Assembly: GCA_014871385.1 (NCBI GenBank)
Contig: CM026421.1
Span: forward strand, 14,940,548 to 15,004,547
DNA length: 64,000 bases
Reading direction: 5' to 3'
From: Ceratodon purpureus
Taxonomy: Eukaryota; Streptophyta; Bryopsida; Pseudoditrichales; Ditrichaceae
Position numbers and translations under genes: made by a program. The notes beneath the pieces were generated by a model. The model ran no database searches and was not told where the DNA came from. It worked only from the letters and a program-made list of their open reading frames with translations. How positions within the stretch are numbered: position 1 is the stretch's first letter; each line of letters begins with the position of its first letter. This document shows, piece after piece, positions 25,051 through 36,567 of this stretch.

Positions 25051-26895
25051 CCCGAACTCCGAACCCACCCGTGGGTTCCAAAATTCCGGCCAATGGAGAA
25101 TTGCTCATCGATTGGGCTCCAACCTCAAGGATCAAGCTCCGAGCCCGAGAAAGGGAGCGGAACGAAACCCCGAAAACAGTCTCCCAACATACATACAGTT
25201 GATGCAGCTCACCGCATGTGAGCTATGCCTGGAATGAGGGCAGAGAGGCGGATCATATGGTGGACGTGGTGTAGATGAGTTGCATGATGAATTGCACGAC
25301 AACGAGAGGGGAGCACAATCTGCACTTCAATCCAGTGCTTTCCCTTGGTTTGCATTCCATTCCTTCTCCGAGAATGCAACCCAAGATGATTGTCCTCAAA
25401 ACCTAACCCTAATCTGTCGCCCTTGAGTTGCTGAGTTGCTCATTCCCAAGGAGCCTATTACGCAAACCCGTCACTGTTCCATATCCACCATTAAGGTAGA
25501 AGGACCTATAACCGACCATTTAAGGTTTTTAGCATATGTTTTTGAGGCGAATAATTTGAAGAGGATTTTTCCCCGTACAAACATAAGGTTATTGTTGAAT
25601 GCAAAAAAAAAAATGGAATTTTATTCCCAATATTGAAATAGTTACAAATTTTTTAAGTGAAAAGTTGAAAACCACTCATAGTTAGTATATAGGCCCATCT
25701 AAAACCGACCACCATGACACCAAAACTTGATCACTATACTACTACTGGAATATTCCCATATGATTTCCTTTCTACCAATCATGCTTGATACTTTCTTCTA
25801 GACCTCCCAAGAAATCAAATGTGAAAACTTGTCGGAATTGGAGAAGTCTATTGATCGGTTATGGGGACCCGGCCGATTGTGGGTGCCTTTACCTTATGGG
25901 TGTTGAAGTTGGCTTTAGCAACTGCGTTGTCTTATGGGGAGGAGAGGAAATTCAGCCCAAGGGGAAATCATTTACTTGTCTAATGAGAAGCATTAGGATG
26001 CTAACTCACCTTGTAACTCTTTGAGATTTATGTTACATTTTAGGTTGTTGTAATAGTAAATTTATGTTAATATATTTTGAATTTTGTTACATTTTAGATT
26101 GTTGTATCACCTACTTTGACATTCTTATTGTCTAGGTGTAGCGTGCATTTCCTCATCTTAGATTTGATGAAAAAAAAATTTCCTTGTAGCTTTGAATACA
26201 TTGGTAGAATCTTTGCTCATGTATCATTTTTTTGCATATACATTTGTATAAAAGAAATCTTCAAATCATGGTAATTATGGTTTTATTTTAAGAATAATGT
26301 GTTTTTTTTAGATATCAATATTATTTGTCACTTTGCCATCTACTTTGTCATCTAAGGTTCTTACTGTTTTGTTTTTGTTAAAAACAATTATTATTTTAGA
26401 TGCTATGTAAAGATATAATAGATGAAATTTATATTTTTAAAGGATAGATGAAGTGTGCTACTATCAAAAGAATAATTGAGGTAAAGAAGAAGGTGAAATA
26501 CGAGAAGAATTCGCTAGTCTCTTCTTCAAACTTAGTTTTTTTGTCATTTGATCCTTGAGGACTCACTTTGGAGACTACTAATTTCTTCCACACTAAACAC
26601 TTGAAAACCACCATTTCTTACTAACCAAAGAGTAGAAGACTACCTCGCTCTTCCATGTTTATTAAAATTTTAAAATAAACAAATAAGATTACGTTAATCA
26701 AAACTCATGTAACTAAGTCAAATAATAAATACCTTTACAAAATAACTCTAATAGGAGAAATTTAAATTGATGAATCCTAAATTATCTCTACTTTCATGTT
26801 ATTTTATTTCAAAATTTTAGGATAATTCAACGAAACATGTGAGTTTACAAAGAACTCAATTGCCGGTTTTGGATACAGTGATGGATTTGGAGCAA

Positions 26896-27103
26896 GGTTA
26901 CCGGAGTACAGGAATATTCCTGTATTTGTAAATTTTAGCTACGTACTACTTCTGGCTAGATTTATACGTACTTCCAGATTATTTTACGTACTTGTAAATA
27001 ACCATCATCAGATTATTCTAAATACTTTAGAAGTACGAAAAAATTGTATGTAAGTGAAAGATTCCTGGAACAAATACAGCATATTCTTTGTACTCCGGTA
27101 ACC
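26896..27103. mobile_element. 208-bp fold-back element with inverted termini
   Basis: The terminal 15 bases GGTTACCGGAGTACA (26896-26910) are exactly inverted at 27089-27103. Similarity continues inward for about 20 more bases with a few mismatches (GAATAT, CTGTATTTGT). The AT-rich interior contains several TACGTAC words and no coding frame. It is likely a non-autonomous DNA transposon in the DEG10/IFT122 spacer. No target duplication is clear. Confidence 0.65.
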
Positions 27104-28184
27104 ATGGTTTGGGGTCTCGGGTCTCTGAACTCTGTTCATTCAAGTGGCTGGTTATTCATTCATTCGACTAACGATCAAATGTCCCGTGACATGACAGCCT
27201 CAACGGTATCGCCCTTGGCCTCAAACTTGGAGCTCATGTTGCAACATCGCCACTCGATCGCAGCACACATCGCCCATCTGTGTCGTGACATCGTGACTTG
27301 TGCACCATCGTAACATGAATCTGCAAACACCTTCCGAAGAGCATCATCGATCGAACCATCCCTGGTGAATTGAATTCATGAAGGTGAAGGCTATGCACAA
27401 TCCCAGGGCATTCATCTTGTTCCTTGGTAAGCCATGTGCATGAGATCGGTCCAGTGAATGTTCTACTCGTTGAATGGATTCAATGTTCTAATCGTTGAAT
27501 ACATTTCGTTACGGCAATCTATGGGGAGTTCGTATAGGTTTGAGGCTTGTTATATGAGATTCATGGCAATTTATGGATAAGTGGGTCCAGTTGAGAAGCG
27601 GTGGTATAAGAACGTCATGAGTCTCGTGGTTATTGTTTCTGTCAACTACGCCCTCTCTTATCGGTAGCATTTGTGTAGCGTACATGTGAGTTTCTAACTA
27701 CTGGAGAGTGATTGAGTCATTGTGAGGTGCTCCACCTGGTGATGAGTTCTACAAACCTAGTTATATTTCGTTTAAGATGAATGGATTTGGGTGTTGGTAG
27801 GTCCAGTGACCAAGCTGCTAGTTGCTCTTGACCTTATAATTAGGGTTTGGGCAGCGGAAACTATTTGAGGAGGGTCTAGTCCTCAGGAAGCTGGAGTTTG
27901 TTTGCAATATCTCAGCTTGTTATTACATTAAGCTTTTCATAGCCACGGTGATGCTACATCCAGCTGTGTTTAATAACACAATGTGTGTCAGCTCATTTCT
28001 GTTTACCAGATGCAGGAATTTAAGGAGTCGAGACACTGTAACTGCTCGAATGCAGGGAAGCAAGAGGTTATGTTCTTGAGAATTACAAAGTTGTTGGAGT
28101 TTTTAGGGCACGCAGTGTAGACTAAGCCTCTCGTTTTGAGGCGTGAGTGTGAATTCAGTAGCTTCGTAACTCAACAGTTGCATC

Positions 28185-31100
28185 ATGCGAGCCGTGGTAG
28201 CCTGGACAGATCATGTGGTATGTATCCACATTTGTTCACTTCACTTTTACACTTTTCTTGTACAATTGTGAGTGTTAGAAACCCTAAAATGGGTCACTCT
28301 ATGTCCGTTTGCCTCTTGTTTCTATGATTAGTGATTGTGGATTATAATTGAAGAATCGTGCTGTTTCATCGTTGTTGTGATGATTTTGTGTCACTGGGGT
28401 CCATTGCAGCCAGAGCACGATGGAGTTAGGAGTGTGTGCTTCGATATTGCTTTCCGACCTGGTACATCGATTGAGCTCTTTCTTACTGTTTACGACAGAG
28501 TAACGGATGACTTGTGCTTGATTGAATGTCAAAATTGAACATCGGTGCAACTCGGGGTAGGTATAATTAAGGTGGTTTTGTTACAGATGGGAGTCATCTG
28601 ATAGCAGCTGTGGGCAGCAGAGTTCTTATGTATGATGCAGCTGATGGTGACCTTCTTCACTCACTCAAAGGTAGCTCTATCTCCTCTGACTTCCCTTACG
28701 CCATGACCTAATTCTGCATTTCACTTACTTTTGGGTCTCTTTTAGTGTATTATTCTGTGGTAGATACTCTTCTTTGGGTATATAGCCGCCGAAAGGTTGC
28801 TGTTAGAAAGGCCCCAAATTGCTTGTGTCTTGAGGAAAGGTCAAATATTGTGTTTTTAGTGTTATGAATCTAAAGTATTGAATGTGAGGAGCATTCCATG
28901 CACCAAATAAACATCTTAATTTCTCTTGGATCCTCAGGATAATCGGCAAGAATAAAATGCTATTTTTGTTTGTTATCAATCGTCTCCTCTGAGCCTGGCT
29001 TGGATACACTTGGCGCAGGGCATAAGGATGAGGTTTACTGTGTGGCTTACTCACGGGATGGGAAACGTTTCGCCTCTGGAGGAGCTGACAAAACTATCAT
29101 CATATGGACCCACAAGGTTGAGCACGCATCATCATCAGATCCAGAAAGAGTGACTCTTACTGTGGGATTTGGGCTTTTTGATGTGTATGGAGTCCAACTT
29201 CTTTCATGAGATGTTTCAACATAGACTTAAATTACTTGGAATGAGATGGCACTTGTAGTGGTTGTATCTTATTGCATTGTAATTTTATTGACCTGCACAA
29301 GATTGATGATGATTGCATGGTGAAGGCAGAAGGCATACTTAAGTACAGCCATGGGGACTCGATTCAATGCTTGGCCTATAATCCCGTCACTCAGCAGGTG
29401 CGTTTCAAAATCATATCTTCTATACAGTGTTGAGCACCTCGAGTAGCAACACACAGCAGTCTCAAATTGTGCTGTTAGGGTTTACATAGACAACACGCTA
29501 TCTGAGCTAACTTGACACTTCATTTGCAGCTTGCGAGTGGGACTGCAACTGATTTCGGAATCTGGTCTCCGGAGCAGAAGTCTGTTTCGAAGCACAAGGC
29601 TCCTTCCAAGGTCATTAATGCCGCTTAACTTGCTCTTTTATGTACTGGTGGGAATTCATTCCATGATTTGACCGACATCATTATAAAAATCTTAGGACAT
29701 TGCGATTCTATGGACGAAGTTCTTGTGCGGATTTTGTCGTTTTAAACGTTCCGAAACATAATCAATTAGATAAAGATGGTTAATGCCGATGCAGGTGCTG
29801 TGTGCTGCATGGACTGCAGATGGACAACATCTTGCATTGGGGATGTATAATGGCCACATTTCCATTTGCGACAAGAGTGGCGTTGAGCAGGTACCTACAT
29901 TCTCTTCCTGAGTCCTCATTACGTTAGGAACCAAGCACATGACCTTCACATTATTTATATCTTGATTCTGTGACTTCGAATAATTGCACACAATAGCTAG
30001 GAAGTATCAGTTCGTTATGCCTAGGAATCCATTGGTTCTCATGAAAATTGCATTTTGCTTGGACTCACAGGCGGTTGTAGAAAGACCGGGACCGGTTTGG
30101 ACCTTGCAGTGGAATACATTGCAGAATAAGACGTCCGATACGCTTGCTGTTGGATGCTGGGACAGTACACTCTCGTTCTATGATTTATCAGGCAAGCAGG
30201 TTTGCCCCAGTACCTCGACAGAAAAAATAATTCCATAATGATGGTCATCGAGTCACCCGTTTGGGCATGATTGAAGGTCTATCTTTAAAACCTGTATTTA
30301 ATCAAAATTGCACCACAGCATTGCATTCTAGTCCTGAAATGCATTCCTTTGTAGAGCTGACGACAATCTTCGACGAAATTGGTTCTTTTCAGTGATCGTG
30401 GTATTGATTGATGGCAGGTTGGGAAGAGCAAGAACATCGGTTTTGATCCATGCAGTGTCACATACCACGACAGCAAGTATCTCTGTGTCGGCGGCTCTGA
30501 TAAAAAGGTTCACTTCACTCTCACATAGGGGAACGGCCAACTAGCTGTTTGAATAATGAGAACGTTGTGTCGATGGGGTATGGTGTCTTTGTTGATTCTT
30601 TCCTCGTTCTTCCTACGAACATCAAAAAACCAAAACTGTACAACAAAATACTTCGAGATTCCAAGACTGTAACGGCGTCAACAATTAGCAATAATCCCGA
30701 GTATAAATGTGGATCTGCGTGCTGTCAAATCCTTGATCTTCTGAGAATTCATCTGACATTATCTATCAGGCATGTAGGTACTTCTTTATTCAAAAGATGG
30801 GGTGAAGCTGACTACGATGTGTGAAACTAGTGACTGGATCTGGACCATACGATCACGGCCCAAGCACGACTATGTGGTTGTAGGATGCAATGACGGCAGC
30901 ATCTCTATGCTACAGCTTTTGTTCTCAACTGTAAGAATCTCTTCCTCAGATTATTTGGATCGTTAGTATTTTTGGATATGGCTGTTCTACAAAATGCTAA
31001 ACTTCTGCTACGATGCAAGATGATGAGGATGGGAGAGGGGTTGGGCATGATGGAAAGACCAGGTGCATGGATTGTACCTGGAGCGCTATGCATTCCGGGA

Positions 31101-34100
31101 TGCCATGACTGATGTTGTCATCCAACACCTTATTACTGAAGAAAAGGTAATAGCCTCTTGAAAAGAAAGATAATTGTATGTGCTGCAACCGCATATTGTC
31201 ATTGAAGAAAGTAGCCACATAACTGTTCATACTGTTATAGTCAAGGTTGGGCATACATATGGAGACGTGTGATGGGTGCAGGTGAGAATACGGTGTAGGG
31301 ATTACATCAAAAAAATAGCAGTTTACCAGGAGCGTGTGGCGGTGCAACTCTCCAATCGCATTGTTGTGTACGAGTTAAGCAAGGCTGGCACTGGTGCAAG
31401 AGCTGCTCAGTATCGTGTCTGTGCCAAAATCAATCGCACTTTGGAGTGCAACCTCCTCGTCCTCACCTCAGAGCACATCACTCTCTGCCAGGTTCATATT
31501 CTGCACTAAATTGTCAATTCCGTCGATTACATTGAAGTCAGTTCCAGTTATTTGGAGAATATCATTGATTAACCTTTTTATTTATATGTGGCATCGTTGT
31601 CCAGGAAACTAAGCTGCAGTTGTTGTCCTTCGATGGGATCAAGGAGAGGGAATGGCTCCTAGAGTCGACAATAAGATACATCAAGGTAAATTCCTCTCTG
31701 GCATTCATCATACGGTTAAACAAGGAAAACATGAAGTTTTCTCAGTTTCTTTAAAATCCTGTAATACTGTTATTTACTTCATGCATACGATGTCAATTAC
31801 AAGACTTGCATTTTATTCTCTGAAACACAGGTTTGTGGGGGTCCTCGTGGAGGCGAAGGTCTGCTAATTGGAATGAAGAACGGTTTGATTGTAAAAGTGT
31901 GGATTAACAGTAACTTTCCCATTCGCCTCTACAAGCACACGACTGGCATACGTTGCCTTGACCTCTCTTCCAGACGCGTTCGCCTCGCCATTGTTGACGA
32001 GGCTGCCAACGTCGTGGTGTACGACATTGAGGTCAATTCCAGCTCTTACGTGTTACTACAATAGAATAGGAGAGAATTAAATTGTTGTAAAAATTGTTTG
32101 AGTGTCAAAATTACAGGCAATGAACACCCGGTTGTGCAATGCTTACTACCACATTTGAAAAGTAGATCTCTGTCTGTTGCGTGTCTTCTCCTGCAGACGA
32201 AAGAAATCAGCTTCGAGGAAAAGAGTGCGAGCTCCGTAGCATGGAACACAAACATGGAAGATATGCTCTGTTACTCGGGAAGCGGCATGCTAAACATCAA
32301 AACGGCTGACTTTCCGGTGCACCGACAGAAGCTTCAAGGCTATGTAGTTGGCTTCCAAGGCTCCAAAATATTTTGCTTAAATCAGCTCTCCATGCAGGTA
32401 TTCATTAGCTCTCCACATTTTTCCTTCCTTCTGCCTGATGATGGTCATTAGTCGGTTAGTCAATTAAATGTGTGGCCATGTGTGTTGATCGAATTTATCA
32501 TGCACTGGTTTTGAGGAACAGACAATTGAAGTCCCACAATCGACAAGTATGTGTCACTATGTGGAGAAAGGCCAATACGAAGACGCTTATAAGGTAGCAT
32601 GTCTTGGAGTTACTGAGGCCGATTGGCGGATGCTGGCTCTCGCGGCACTGAAAGGATCTGCCTGGGATGTGGCGAAGAAGGGGTTCATCCGCCTGCGAGA
32701 TGTGTGCTATCTTGACCTGCTCCATAGGCTTGAGCAAGGCCATTGCTCGCACGTCCAAAAGTCGACACTCGGTGCCCTTGTTCTTGCTTATCAGGTTGTT
32801 TGACATTTCCTCTCCAATTAACTACGATCAATGTAGCAGTCACTTCCTTTTCAATTACAGTTTTTCTACTGAAATATAAAATAATGTTTCACACTAAACA
32901 ATGAAATCAGCTGGATTCACTTGATTTTGTTCGAACATTTTTAATTGACTGGAAGCACTTCATGGCAGGGTAAATTCAAAGAGGCAGCAGATGCGTACAT
33001 TGAAGCAGGCCAGGTGAGCATGGCCATGGAGATGTACACTGATCTCCGGATGTTTGAAGAAGCCAAGGCACTGGCGGAAACAACAGTACGGCCCGAAGTG
33101 AATGATATCACGACCACCACTCCATGTAGAAAAGAAGCTGATGTTCAGGAAATCATTCAACGTCAAGCAGAGTGGACAGAAGAAGCAAAGGATCATGAAA
33201 CTGCAGCTGATATGTACCTCGCTGCCGGCCAGGCGGAGAAGGCCCTCGCTCTTCTGGTGAAGCACGGGCCAGCCTCCAAACTCATTGAGGTAACTCATGA
33301 CGACGCCTTTTCAGCTATTTGAACTGTATCTGGGAGACCGATGAGGGAACTTGAACTGCTTGAAACCATCAAGTGACGTCTATGACTCCATGAAGCATTT
33401 AAGCAATAACCAAATGAGACCGTCTTAATCTGTATTTCAGGTTGCAAGGCGGCTAAAGAAGACGCAGGTAAAGGAGTTGATGCAATGTGCAACTTTAATG
33501 AAACGTGGAGGCCAGTTTGCACATGCCTTTGAGACATACACAAAACTTGGTGATTTCAGGTGTGTCTTGGAGACCCTGACTTCGCATAAGTAATGCTCAA
33601 CCAGTTATTCGCAGCCAAGTGCTTTTATCTAATATAAAATACAAAGAAATCTGATGCTTACGTACATGAGTTGCAGTTGGTGGAGTATCTTCACCTTCTC
33701 TGTACATTAACAACTGGGGAAGGAGAAATTCTACCAAAATGTTCCACTTGAGGTGGCCATTCAGCTCCCTAGAGCTATGGCTGCTTCCTCAAAATAATCC
33801 ACTGCAGGACTGAAAGATTTCTTGATGAGATATTTTGAACATATTTGAATTTGTTGGAATCCAATGGCAGGTCCATCCTCTCTTTGCATGTGGAGCTAGA
33901 ACAATGGGATGATGCGTTCGCCATCAAGAGGCTTCACCCAGAAATCGAAGACGATGTTGCGCTTCCCTATGCACAGTGGTTGATCAACCATGACCGCTAT
34001 GATCATGCTCGGCTAGCATATTCTCATGCTGGCAGACCAGATTTGTCAGAGCGCTTGCTGACTCAACTGATGGACAACGCGGTAAGTTCTTATTTAAGTT

Positions 34101-35933
34101 TATCTTAAATATAAACGTTTTGCTCAAAGGTCTTCCATATTACAGATTTTTGTCTATGAAGTACTTCCTTCCAAGTCATGGTCTGTACTGATGTGGAAAA
34201 ATGACCACCAGTTGAAAGAGAAGAGGTTCAAGGACGGAGCACGTCTCTGTAGGAAGTTGGCAATGGAAGCTCTAGCACAGGTAGCAGTGATTGGGAAAAT
34301 CACCGATCCACGAAAGGAGAAGTTAAAGTTCGAAGAATATGTTGAGTTACGACAACGTGCGGATATTCTGTATGGGTACTCGTTCATATATCAGTCCATC
34401 AACGAACCATTTCGTACATCAATGCCTGAGACGTTGTTCAATATCTCTCGCTTCCTGCTGGCAAGGATACCAGAAGATCCCCCACGCCGAGTCTCTCTTG
34501 TCAATATATTGGTTACTCTTGCCAAGCATAGCGAGCAGCTTGGTAAGATCACAATTTCAATATATTTTGTAACCAGTACTATATGTTGAAACAGAAAATA
34601 AGCAGAAGTCATCAGTCAATTACTGCATGGAGATATTTATTACATGCAATTTTATGCTTGCCAAAATGAGATTTGGACTTTCAAAACACAGTACATATTT
34701 ATGTTTAGAGAGGACTTCCTAAACTGCCTAAGTTTGAAGAAACTGCCAATATACCGAATAACTTCATCTGCCTCCTATATATGATCCATTTCCCATCTGC
34801 AAATGTTATAGATCATTTGAGTAAGTTTCGTAAAAACTTGGGTCACGGTAGATTGTCTTGCAGACACAGCGAAGGGCTCAACCTCTCGTAGGCTATGCCA
34901 TTCAGCTCCTCAGGAACTTTGCATTTATATGTTTTTCCTAACGAGGTTTCTTATTCAGGATTTTACAAGATATCGAGGCATGCTTATGAAAGGTTACAGA
35001 AGTACAAAGTGCCACAGAGTTGGGTGGATAAAGTCGAGGTGGCAACATTGATGATGCGAGGCAAAGCTCGGAGGCCCGACGATCCCAAAATGGACTTACC
35101 CGTATGCTATGCCTGCTCCTCGCCCTTCTCCATGACCACATCATCAACCGAAGACGCTTGCAGCAACTGCTCGCAGCCTATTTTCCGCTCCTTCATTACA
35201 TACGATCAATTGCCACTGGTAAGCACGAATTTCCTTAGTGTTTAATGTCCTGCTATCGATGATGATGATATTTGAATGTCAGTCACCACAAATGTTTTTA
35301 CGCAAGTAATGATGAACATTCTGGGTGAAATAGGTGGAGTTCATTCTGGACGAATCTATCTCTCACGAGCAAGCAATGCTACTAAGTGCCGCTTCACCTG
35401 CAAGCAACAACTCATACATAAACCACAACCCTTTGGAGCTGGGGCAGCAACGAGCGTCAAAGCCTGGCCCTATCGTTGCAACGAAAGCCATGCTCTCGAA
35501 CCTGCAGGCATCACAGCTGCTGGTGCAAACATGTCCTGCACAATACGAGAGGCCGAGGTATTTCTACGCAGTGGATCCGACATTGGCTGTGACACAGTGC
35601 AGCTCCTGCAACCATTTCTTCGAGCAGGAAGAAATGGACCTGGCAATGCTGGAGTTCGGGTACTGTCCGTTCTGTGGAGTTCCGCCCTCCAGCTTGCCAG
35701 CTTCGAACACAGTCTCCTTGCCAAGTTCCTTGGGAGGCAGTCTCGGTGAGCAAGCCGAAGGCAACCTGCAGCCGTTGCCCCCTCTACCAAGCGCCAGGAA
35801 AGACTTGAGCCAAGTCCCCAGCAAGGTGCATTTCGTGAAACCAGAGAAGAGTAAATCCATGAACATCAACCAACCGAAAGAGCACCATGGACTGTTCTGT
35901 ATGACCAGACAGGACCACGTGAGCGTGCGTTAA
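28185..35933 (+). CDS. IFT122: Intraflagellar transport protein 122 (IFT-A core subunit), 22 exons, 1259 aa
   Basis: Exons: 28185-28217, 28410-28461, 28587-28670, 29019-29116, 29326-29397, 29530-29610, 29795-29890, 30071-30199, 30418-30507, 30778-30930, 31063-31146, 31282-31491, 31605-31685, 31831-32031, 32197-32397, 32522-32794, 32969-33289, 33441-33559, 33871-34081, 34212-34542, 34959-35218, 35334-35933. The sum is 3780 nt, in frame throughout. The protein starts [10 protein letters not shown] like animal IFT122 (MRAV..W). Two WD40 propellers (about 1-300, 310-590) include [20 protein letters not shown] and [24 protein letters not shown]-like alpha-solenoid follows (about 595-1010). Cys pairs near 1023-1045 (CYAC, CSNC) and at 1149/1152 and 1171/1174 (CSSC, CPFC) suggest zinc-binding modules. 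IFT-A drives retrograde transport in cilia, so the gene implies flagellate sperm. Length matches human IFT122 (about 1240 aa). The exon 4/5 junction has weak splice sites. Confidence 0.95.
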
Positions 35934-36567
35934 ACGTGATCAGTAGAAAGTCCGATAATCACATGAGTGTGAACTTTGTTTGTAAATACATGTACGTGAT
36001 GAGTCAAAATGAGTGTAAGATACCGCACTCGTTTTCCCAGCAAGAAGCAAATACGGCATACAAAACAGTCAACACTGAAAAGATCTGTGCAAGGAAATTT
36101 CCACAAGCTTTGGAGCCATAAAATTTACACCATCTTTTTCACGACTTCGACATTCCAACATTGGAACATTTGGCTGGTCTGGGTGGGAGGAATAAACTAT
36201 GGAACTCTTCAAAGTTGCGGTGGCTCAGCAGGGCCCTGGCGGGCATTCAGAGGCTTGAGCAGTCTTATTTGGGCACAGAAGCTACGTGCAGTAGCAAGGA
36301 GAACTTGGAAAATAAAGAGTCTTTGAATTTTGTATTTTGAGAAGGGCGACAATCTAAACCACCTCTTCGCTATCATAAATGTTATTCTCACTTTTCAAAA
36401 GAACGGCAAAACCTGGTCAAAGCCAGAATGTATCAGAATGGCGTGCTCATCTCGAATCATCATTGATTCGGATAAACGGCCAGTCGAATGTCTCAAGAGG
36501 GTCAATGTTGTAAGTGGTGAAGTCACATGACATCCAATCTTCAACACCACGCAATGACTGAAAATGC
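35934..36567. other. Convergent 3' intergenic region, IFT122 / DAK
   Basis: The two genes run tail to tail with 634 bp between their stop codons. The stretch should hold both 3' UTRs and polyadenylation signals; an AATAAA occurs at 36190-36195 on the plus strand. Overlapping transcripts are possible. No further gene is seen. Confidence 0.5.

Larger units (their letters stand above)
24813..28184. promoter_or_regulatory. Shared intergenic region between divergent DEG10 and IFT122
   Basis: This 3.4-kb spacer contains both promoters. The part near DEG10 (24813-25400) is less AT-rich and carries a telomere-like repeat at 24983-25050. The middle (25500-26880) is AT-rich with no gene. A fold-back element occupies 26896-27103. 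The last kilobase before 28185 is probably IFT122 promoter and leader. No TATA box or other site could be assigned with confidence. Confidence 0.5.

Noticed and set aside
35276..35790. Alternative plus and minus frames over the last IFT122 exon
   Set aside because: The frame chosen continues IFT122 through a normal acceptor and contains the Cys pairs; the others are shadows.
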